This document shows positions 8,027 through 13,567 of a stretch of 13,567 nucleotides of DNA, one piece after another. Origin of the DNA: Stephanodiscus triporus (Eukaryota > Bacillariophyta > Thalassiosirophyceae > Thalassiosirales > Thalassiosiraceae); the NCBI GenBank assembly GCA_036939755.1, contig JALLAZ010000801.1, forward strand, positions 1 to 13,567, given 5' to 3'. Under the pieces are notes generated by a model. That model was not told where the DNA came from, made no database searches, and was given only the letters and a program-made list of their open reading frames with translations. Position 1 is the first letter of the stretch, and every line of letters starts with the position of its first letter. The position numbers and the translations under genes are program-made.

Positions 8027-10151
8027 GTAAGGAAAGAAAACGATGATTTGTCTGTTCATGCTATTGCTGGAACACATTGTGTGCTGCTGGGGTTTGATGT
8101 GAAGGGTTATGGAACGACGAAGCCTGACTCGACCGATCTTTCTGCCATGTTGGCCGGAGTGGCATTGGACTCCGAACGTCTCAATCATAATATTGATGTG
8201 ATAAATCCAAGCAGTGTGGTCTTCGTCGGCTTTTCCATAGACCGTCAAGATCAAGTTACAAAGCAAATAGTATCGCTCAATGCTGGGGGTAAACCCATTC
8301 AAAAGTTTCATTTTGGAGATTACACAGCTCTTCCCGGCAGACGATATGCTTACACGGTGGGACGAATGATCAGATCTAGTAGCTCCGATGATTCTACTTC
8401 GCAGTTTGTCGTGGATGGTTCTAAGGTTGCTCTCACGGTTTCTACTGAGGACCCGACAGAGGGGTCTCACGGGATCTTTTTCAATCGCGGTGCAGCTGGA
8501 TCGAAGGCGTACTCCGAGAAATTCGGAGAGTTTTGCAAATATCACATTGTCCGTCATTTGGGGAGACCGGAGTGGAGAAAAATCATCAACCCTCGCTCCA
8601 TTCCTGACCCGGAAAAGTCCAAGGAAGCACGAGCCTGGCTCTCTCGAGGTCTCGAGGAGGCCCTTCTTCAATTCATTGACCAAGCCAGTGGGACGGAGTA
8701 TCGACTTCTTGCGGCTGTTTATGAATTTTCTCACGAGGAAACCATTCAAGCCTTTGCTTCGGCAATTGAAAGAGGCGTCGACGTGAAGATAATCAGACAT
8801 TGCAAAGGTACTTTTCGGACTCGAGTGAAACGAAACGACATTGTGAAAGATGACAGTGGAAAGATTGTCAAGGATTGGATCCCAGATTCCACAACCGACG
8901 AAGCAACCAAAGCAATTGATGCAGTCGGTTTCAACAACATGAAAATTGCACACATTTGGCATAATGAGACTTTCATCGAGCGTAGACACAGTGCCGGCCT
9001 CATGCACAATAAGTTCATCATCCTTCTCAAGAATGAAAAACCGGTCAGTGTTTGGACAGGGTCAATCAACTTCACTGATTCTGGTAAGCAAAAACCTCGA
9101 TGATAGGTATGAATGAAGTGTCTACTTATTCCAATCTTACTAACTTTTGGTCGCTTCAACAGGCTTTTACGGTCAAAGTAATGTTGGTCACATACTTCGT
9201 GATGATGTAGTCACAAGCCAATATCTGGAGTACTGGCAGCACTTATCGCAAGACCTTCCTGGTAGAAAGCATCCCAGTCACGAAGATAATCATGAACCGA
9301 TGGATGACATGAATGAGTGCCAGCAGCCTGACCTTGAAGGCCAAGTCAAATCGCCGTCCATTCATGTGATCTTCAGTCCAAGAAAAACAACAGACATGCT
9401 GCAATGGTATGCTGATCGTCTAAGAGATGCATCAACATCTGTTCATTACACGGCTGCATTCGGCATTGCTCAACCGATTGCACAAATGTTAAATCGAGGC
9501 CATTTCTTCAGTGAAAGCAAACCCAAGACCGACGAAGGGCTCAGGCGTTCACCTCGCATAGCAAGGCGCAGCAAAGGAACGAATGCGTCTGACGGCTTAC
9601 AATTGCGATACGTTCTTCTCGATAGCAAACCGAGTAAGCACAGCCGTGAGAAAAATGAACAAAACGCGCAAAAAAAGGGAGAAGACTATGCAGATTACTA
9701 TGATTTGGTGAAAATCAGAGAAAATCGCCTAGCCTATGGTGCAGTTCTCCATCCTAACGGCAAACCTGATGCCAGTGATGATGAATGCTTGACGGGATTG
9801 ACCACCTTCGTTGATTACATTCACACAAAGTACTTGATTGTAGACGCCCTCACTGATAACCCCTTGGTCGTCACAGGGAGTGCAAACTTTTCTGTGGCAT
9901 CCACTGATAAGAATGACGAAAACAGCTTGGTGATTCAAGGCGATACACGAGTTGCTGACATTTACTTAACGGAGTTTATGCGGCTGTTTGATCATTTCCA
10001 CTCTCGAGATGAATACAACGACTTCTGGGGTCAGAAATCCTCAGAAGACCGGGGTCGAGCTTGGGGCGAAGTTGTAGTAGATGAAACGTGGCTACGCCCG
10101 TACTTTGATCCGTCGAATCAGCTTTATCATGAGAGATTACTACTTCGTTGA
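8021..10151 (+). CDS. Phospholipase D-like protein with two HKD motifs, bacterial-like
   Basis: Exons 8021-9083 and 9163-10151 flank a 79 bp GT-AG intron (G|GTAAGC, branch TACTAAC, CAACAG|GC). The intron splits a Gly codon in the middle of the motif GSINFTDSG-FYGQSNVGH. From this ATG the product has 683 residues. An N-terminal part (about 1-200) contains KPIQKFHFGDYTALPGRRYAY and GIFFNRGAAGSKAYSEKFG. It is followed by AWLSRGLEEAL (205-215), AAVYEF, HNK (H329, K331) with GSIN (347-350), then IHTKYLIVD (H575, K577, D582) with GSANF (593-597). This order is that of bacterial PLD-like proteins I recall; members hydrolyse phosphodiesters, lipid or nucleic acid. The first HKD motif lacks the trailing Asp. 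The frame is open upstream of 8021 through the duplicated segment. If the duplication is collapsed, translation could start at ATG 7837 or at an earlier exon, so the 5' end is uncertain. Confidence 0.85.
9084..9162 (+). other. GT-AG intron inside the first PLD catalytic region
   Basis: Donor GTAAGC, branch-like TTACTAAC near 9138-9145 and acceptor TTCAACAG. Removal is needed to join the GSxN motif to its continuation; reading through meets a stop 19 bases after the donor. A spliceosomal intron in a bacterial-like gene shows that it is part of the eukaryotic genome rather than bacterial contamination. Confidence 0.85.
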
Positions 10152-10475
10152 GCCGCTCGGAGATACTCGTAGCCAGGTTGCACGTACCCGTTTGTAGAGA
10201 GGCGAACCCCTTATTCTGTTGATGCGTGTTTAGTCAGATAGAAACTAAAATAGGTTAGATAGGTTATTGTCCCATGTTGTACCGCGTGACCACCATAATT
10301 TTTTTTGGCGAAGGCTAGCAACTGGCAAGTAGGCAAAGTTGATTCTTCGAAAAGAAATTTGTCTATTTAATATCCGCGAGACGAAGGAAGGGAAAGAAGG
10401 TGGTGAACGTGGAACAATCGCCGAGGTCGCCATCGTCGCCGATCGCGGAAAAGATATTTTTCATAGATAGCCCGT
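10152..10475. other. Convergent intergenic region
   Basis: This stretch lies between the stop of the PLD-like gene and the stop of the minus-strand gene. It is presumably both 3' UTRs and terminator regions. No coding, RNA or repeat signal was seen. Confidence 0.5.
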
Positions 10476-11324
10476 CTAATCTTGATCAACAACAATACTG
10501 TCAGGTCCTTGGTTATCATCGATATATATATTGTTATCTCCTTCATCCTTGATACCCCTAGAGACGACGAAGCTCCTGGGATAGACTTCGGGCGCGGGCA
10601 TACTGCCACCGCTGTTTGGATTACAGACCCAGTTATTCCGTGGGGGAAGGCTACCGTCTTCACTATCGGGAGAGTGCATAGCAGCATAAAAGTCGATATT
10701 TAATGTTGTCCCTGGGCGGACATTCATCGAGACAATTGAAATGTACCACCTGTGCGTACTATCAGTGAGCCTGCACCTAAAGAGAGAAAACTCCTCCTCC
10801 TTTCCTTGGTAATGAGTGTGCTTTGTGTACTTCGAAACACCATCGAATGATCCAGCTCGTGTAAAAATTCCGTTTATCGCAGGGACACCACACCCTTTAA
10901 CAACTATTTCACAAACCGGTTCTTCATCATCATCGGATCGAGAGCCGTCATATAATATGTTTGGTTCGTTTTCAGAATTTGGATCATGATTTTTATGATG
11001 CGTTGGCATATCCCGCTCTTGGGAGGCACTCAATCCGCCTGCACCGTCGATGATGCTCATCGTTTTGATCGTTTCGCCACAGTCATCCGTCAGGGATCCG
11101 CCACTCGCCATCGCCTCGGACAGTCTTCGTAAGGTGGTAACTCTAAACGAACCTTCGTCGTTGTCGTACCACTCCTCCTCCTCGATACTATCCAACCATT
11201 TTTTATGGCAGGGGTATTCATAGCCGAATTCGCCCATGATAACTATTTTCACCCCATCATGAACGGCGCTGTGCAATTCATCGGCCCACCATGCAAGGAA
11301 AGCATCACGATCCGAGTGGGTGCT
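10476..11324 (-). CDS. Hypothetical diatom-type protein, 5' part frame-broken
   Basis: The frame is open from 11324 (just after a TGA at 11327-11325) to the stop at 10476. It reads as protein from its first codons (SDRDAFLAWWADELHSAVHD, then GVKIVIMGEFGYEYP), although no ATG occurs before 11237. So the true start lies upstream. The C-terminal half contains VVKGCGVPAINGIFTRAGSF, SLFRCRLTDSTHRWYISIV and GTTLNIDFYAA, a block that I recall from diatom predicted proteins but cannot assign a function. Between the halves is an acidic, low-complexity linker (DSEDG-, DDDEE-type). Upstream of 11317 on the same strand, a different frame reads equally well (KKERSLLGMLQEEGLDVLRI then FEAPT). The two frames meet at about 11312-11317, as expected for one missing base. 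This may be a real frameshift, a sequencing error, or an intron I could not place. Confidence 0.6.
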   Translation of the reverse strand, partial: STHSDRDAFLAWWADELHSAVHDGVKIVIMGEFGYEYPCHKKWLDSIEEEEWYDNDEGSFRVTTLRRLSEAMASGGSLTDDCGETIKTMSIIDGAGGLSASQERDMPTHHKNHDPNSENEPNILYDGSRSDDDEEPVCEIVVKGCGVPAINGIFTRAGSFDGVSKYTKHTHYQGKEEEFSLFRCRLTDSTHRWYISIVSMNVRPGTTLNIDFYAAMHSPDSEDGSLPPRNNWVCNPNSGGSMPAPEVYPRSFVVSRGIKDEGDNNIYIDDNQGPDSIVVDQD

Positions 11325-11402
11325 TCAAATATGCGCAACACATCCAAACCTTCCTCCTGAAGCATACCTAGTAACGATCTCTCTTTTTTTCTTAGGATGG
11401 AT
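11313..11402 (-). CDS. Upstream coding-like fragment of the preceding gene, other frame
   Basis: On the minus strand, codons from about 11402 down to 11313 read ILRKKERSLLGMLQEEG and DVLRIFEAPT, with an ATG at 11365. The frame stays open further upstream to a TAA at 11494-11492, but that part is AT-rich and unlike protein. The fragment abuts, one base out of frame, the gene ending at 10476. It overlaps splice-like signals on the plus strand, so its status is uncertain. Confidence 0.35.
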
Positions 11403-11437
11403 ACCACAGAAAAAAATGACAGATTCAACAGCAGCAG

Positions 11438-11497
11438 GTGAGTGCTTTTTCCATGTTCTAAATTAAAACCCTCACAATTAATTAAAAATACTTATAG
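11438..11497 (+). other. Possible plus-strand intron upstream of the TGA-interrupted frame
   Basis: CAG|GTGAGT at 11437-11443 matches the donor consensus perfectly. The segment is AT-rich and ends ACTTATAG. It follows an ATG at 11416 (MTDSTAA). Using the AG at 11497 puts the upstream ATG out of phase with the frame that follows. Using the next AG, at 11504, puts it in phase and joins the ATG at 11416 to ANETMTTMTDD. It may therefore be a coding intron (11438-11504) or a 5' UTR intron. Confidence 0.45.
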
Positions 11498-11515
11498 TCC
11501 GAAGCCAATGAGACG

Positions 11516-13168
11516 ATGACAACAATGACGGACGACGCCTCCCTCGTCGTCAGGAGGGTTTCGTCGTTCACAGGAGGTAGGGTCAATATCAACAATGAAT
11601 GACAAGACGACTGCGACAACGACGGCGAGTCCATGCCGTCGCTGGTACCGGTCACGTGCATTCAGAAACCGCAGCCCGACGAGCGCTGACACGAGGTGGT
11701 GACGCAGTGCTTCAAGGTGCTGTTCTCGATACTTGACGTCAACGAGTGCTCCGTTCTCGCTAAGGAGCGGATAGCCGCCGTTGAGGCCGAAAGAAAGCCA
11801 CCTGCGATACATGCCGGAACAAACAATTTCTATGATTACGTCAGGTTCCAGCTACGTCCGACTGGACCTCTCAGGACATTGTTAGAACCAAGTAAGGACA
11901 TGCAGCATGTCACTACTTTGCTTGAACAAAGCTTCTCTTGCGTCAGAGACCAACGTGAAGAACTTCTTCGAACATTCTGCGATGAGATTGGACACAAGTC
12001 ATTCAGGTTTGAATGATTCTTTTCCATCATAGATTCCAATGGTCCTTGCGTCAACGAACATGTCTCTCGGGAAACATACACACTGCTTTCTCTCATAGAC
12101 ATTGAGAAAAACGCCCATTGGTCGAGTCAAGTAGCACAACAATGTGATGTTTCGACCTTAACTCAGTCTCTCTACAATGAACAAAAGAAAGCAAATCCTA
12201 CTGAATTACTATACGACATCATGTTATGGGTGAAATCGAATTGTCATGAATTTCAAGATCAGGTAGTTGAAACCGACAAGAACATGATGTCTGCGGATTA
12301 TGATTCTTCATGTTTGGCAGTAGAGAGATTGTTAGCTCCAAGAGAACTAGTTGTCCTCATTTGTCAGCAACGATACAAATGTGGAGTACTATATAACGAA
12401 GTCAATTTGCTTGATGTAAGGCACGCTTCGATGTTAGTCATCAGCAGTTTTGCCATGAATGTATCACTTGGAGAGCACATTATATCAAAGAATGCACACA
12501 TGAATGGCTGGGTGAGTGGTCCAGCCATGGCAATGGAGATGAACATGGCCATGTTGCAGCATCTAAGAGACATTGGAGAAACTCCTGTGAGTATCGATCT
12601 CATCGAAGGTGCACATCCAGCCAAAGCGATGGACAACGGCTTGCTCGATCATTTGATTAGTAGAACCACTTCCTTTGCAAGTGACATAACATTGTTGGCA
12701 AATGGTAGCAGAATTCGTTTAATCATTTTGGGTAAGGACGTCAATGATACACTCAAGTCGACAATCAAGGAAGCTCAATCCTCTGTCAAGTTGACTGAGT
12801 TAATTCATCCAACGACAATGTCCTCCTATCTTTGTGGCAATAATGAAGCATTGAAGGCTGCAGCCTTATATGACAGTCTCTCAATCTTGGAAAACAAGAG
12901 CTTCAGCTGGGTAGGTTTGGTATTGCAAAGAGGTCTTCTGCTGGACAAGAGTGAAGGAATGGGTGGCAGCTTATATTCCATTAAAACTGATCGTGTGATT
13001 GAGTTGATCACCGGGGTGCCAACCGCCGTGCCACATACTAGTATTATAAACAGTTGTGCGCTAATGCAAATCGACAATGATGATATGGCCAGTGAGCATT
13101 TATGCAACACTAACCGTACTCATCTCAGGGAACCACTATTGCGTTCTGCACTTGGCTTAGTGAGTTAG
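11516..13168 (+). pseudogene. Long reading frame of unknown function interrupted by three in-frame TGA codons
   Basis: One frame runs from the ATG at 11516 to a TAG at 13166-13168, 551 codons with no indel, interrupted only by TGA at 11600, 11687 and 12014. The sequence on both sides of each TGA is protein-like: RVNINNE|QDDCDNDGES, CIQKPQPDER|HEVVTQCFKV and GHKSFRFE|FFSIIDSNG. The longest uninterrupted part, 12017-13168, includes the blocks ELLYDIMLWVKSNCHEF, VLICQQRYKCGVLYNEVNLL and LIEGAHPAKAMDNGLLDHLI. I recognise no domain. A CGA-to-TGA transition (Arg to stop) at each site would explain the pattern and gives sensible contexts, so a young pseudogene or decayed element is the simplest reading. 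TGA recoding or sequence error are alternatives. Near its 3' end the frame gives way to another frame encoding a Myb repeat. Confidence 0.5.
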
Positions 13169-13507
13169 GCAGAAAAGGAGGCAAAAGGGGATACGAGACT
13201 AAAGTTGAGAATCTCCGAAAAAACATCAAAGACACAACAGGAGTTGTTCTCACATTTGAACAGGCGGGTTCCGAGTTTGGCAAGGCAATGGCAGCAAAGA
13301 GTAAGAGTAACAGCAAGCGTCAACTTGAAAACTGGAGTAATGGTACACACAACTTTCAACAAGCAATAAACTGGTGTCATACCAAGGCATTGAAGGCAGG
13401 CGAAAAGGGGCCATGGACAGATGCGGAGGACAGCAAACTCACGATGTTGGTCAGCAAACATGGTCTTGTGTATGGGACATGGAGTGAGATTGAAAAAGAA
13501 ATGCCTG
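13129..13507 (+). CDS. Exon encoding a Myb/SANT DNA-binding repeat, partial
   Basis: A frame different from the preceding one is open from a TAA at 13111-13113 to 13507. It ends at G|GTGAGT, a strong splice donor starting at 13508. The likely exon start is after CTAACCG...CATCTCAG at 13128. The text includes AFCTWLSELGRKGGKRGY and KVENLRKNIKDTTGVVL. It then reaches GEKGPWTDAEDSKLTMLV and HGLVYGTWSEIEKEMPG, which is the first two helices of a Myb repeat with the two expected Trp (codons 13414 and 13480). The third, DNA-reading helix should follow in the next exon, beyond or near the window end. It could be the 3' part of the gene at 11516, linked by a frameshift or an unplaced intron, or a separate gene; an in-frame ATG occurs at 13288. 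Confidence 0.6.
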
Positions 13508-13567
13508 GTGAGTGCTCTTTCCCTCATGTTGGGATCTGCTTTGGAGTTGCTAACCTCACACAACAAT

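Noticed and set aside
7895..9007. Minus-strand open frame of 370 codons opposite the PLD gene
   Set aside because: It runs antisense to the PLD exon, passes through the N and the duplicated segment, and shows no domain.
11516..12016. Selenoprotein interpretation of the TGA codons
   Set aside because: The residues around the TGAs show no redox motif (no CxxU-like context), and three Sec codons in an otherwise ordinary protein are unlikely. Kept only as a test in the findings.
12006..12031. A GTTTGA...CATAG intron that would remove the TGA at 12014
   Set aside because: It would be 26 bp, too short to splice, and not a multiple of three, so it would destroy the frame that continues well on the far side.
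13092..13128. A 37 bp GTGAGC...CTCAG intron joining the unknown frame to the Myb frame
   Set aside because: The splice motifs look good, including CACTAAC, but the join leads to a TAG after ten codons and not into the Myb frame.
1..13567. tRNA, rRNA, CRISPR or a phage-like defence system
   Set aside because: No tRNA-like T-arm motif, rRNA segment or regularly spaced repeat array was seen, and the introns show that this is a nuclear eukaryotic genome.

Overview
The window is nuclear DNA of a unicellular eukaryote, most likely a diatom or close stramenopile. The genes are split by short GT-AG introns (72 to 197 bp in the well-supported cases), some with CTAAC-type branch points. They are packed on both strands with little spacing. 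Two of the predicted proteins (535-1807 plus; 1953-2794 minus) carry sequence blocks I associate from memory with diatom/stramenopile proteins of unknown function. Two single-N gaps, each flanked by an exact direct repeat, show that this is a draft assembly.

Layout. 1-534: no confident gene. 535-1807 (+): four-exon gene with a KWSAEEEAYA...GTTLRSYLS...CDPMRITKKF domain; its second intron is GC-AG. 1953-2794 (-): two-exon nuclear-type basic protein, convergent with the first gene. 2798-3246 (-): probable hypothetical coding stretch ending 4 bp before the previous gene's ATG. 3300-4808 (+): intronless class-III PLP enzyme of the ethanolamine-phosphate / phosphohydroxylysine phospho-lyase type. 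5024-6528 (+): mitochondrial stomatin-like (SPFH) protein, two exons, GC-rich. 6773-7148 (-): about 100-residue single-pass membrane protein, broken by an N and a 55 bp duplication. 7149-7836: non-coding or weakly coding, with a 12 bp tandem repeat. 8021-10151 (+): two-exon phospholipase D-like protein resembling bacterial proteins, its 5' end broken by an N and a 72 bp duplication. 10476-11324 (-): diatom-type hypothetical protein whose upstream coding-like sequence is one frame off. 11516-13168 (+): 551-codon frame of unknown function interrupted only by three in-frame TGA codons. 13129-13507 (+): exon in another frame encoding a Myb/SANT repeat, running into an intron near the window end.

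The genes do not form a pathway or a recognisable defence or mobile system. The best-characterised ones are housekeeping: a phospho-lyase of amino-alcohol or lysine metabolism and a mitochondrial membrane scaffold. The parts most worth checking are the bacterial-like PLD gene, the TGA-only interrupted frame leading toward a Myb domain, the frame break in the minus-strand gene next to it, and the two assembly joints.
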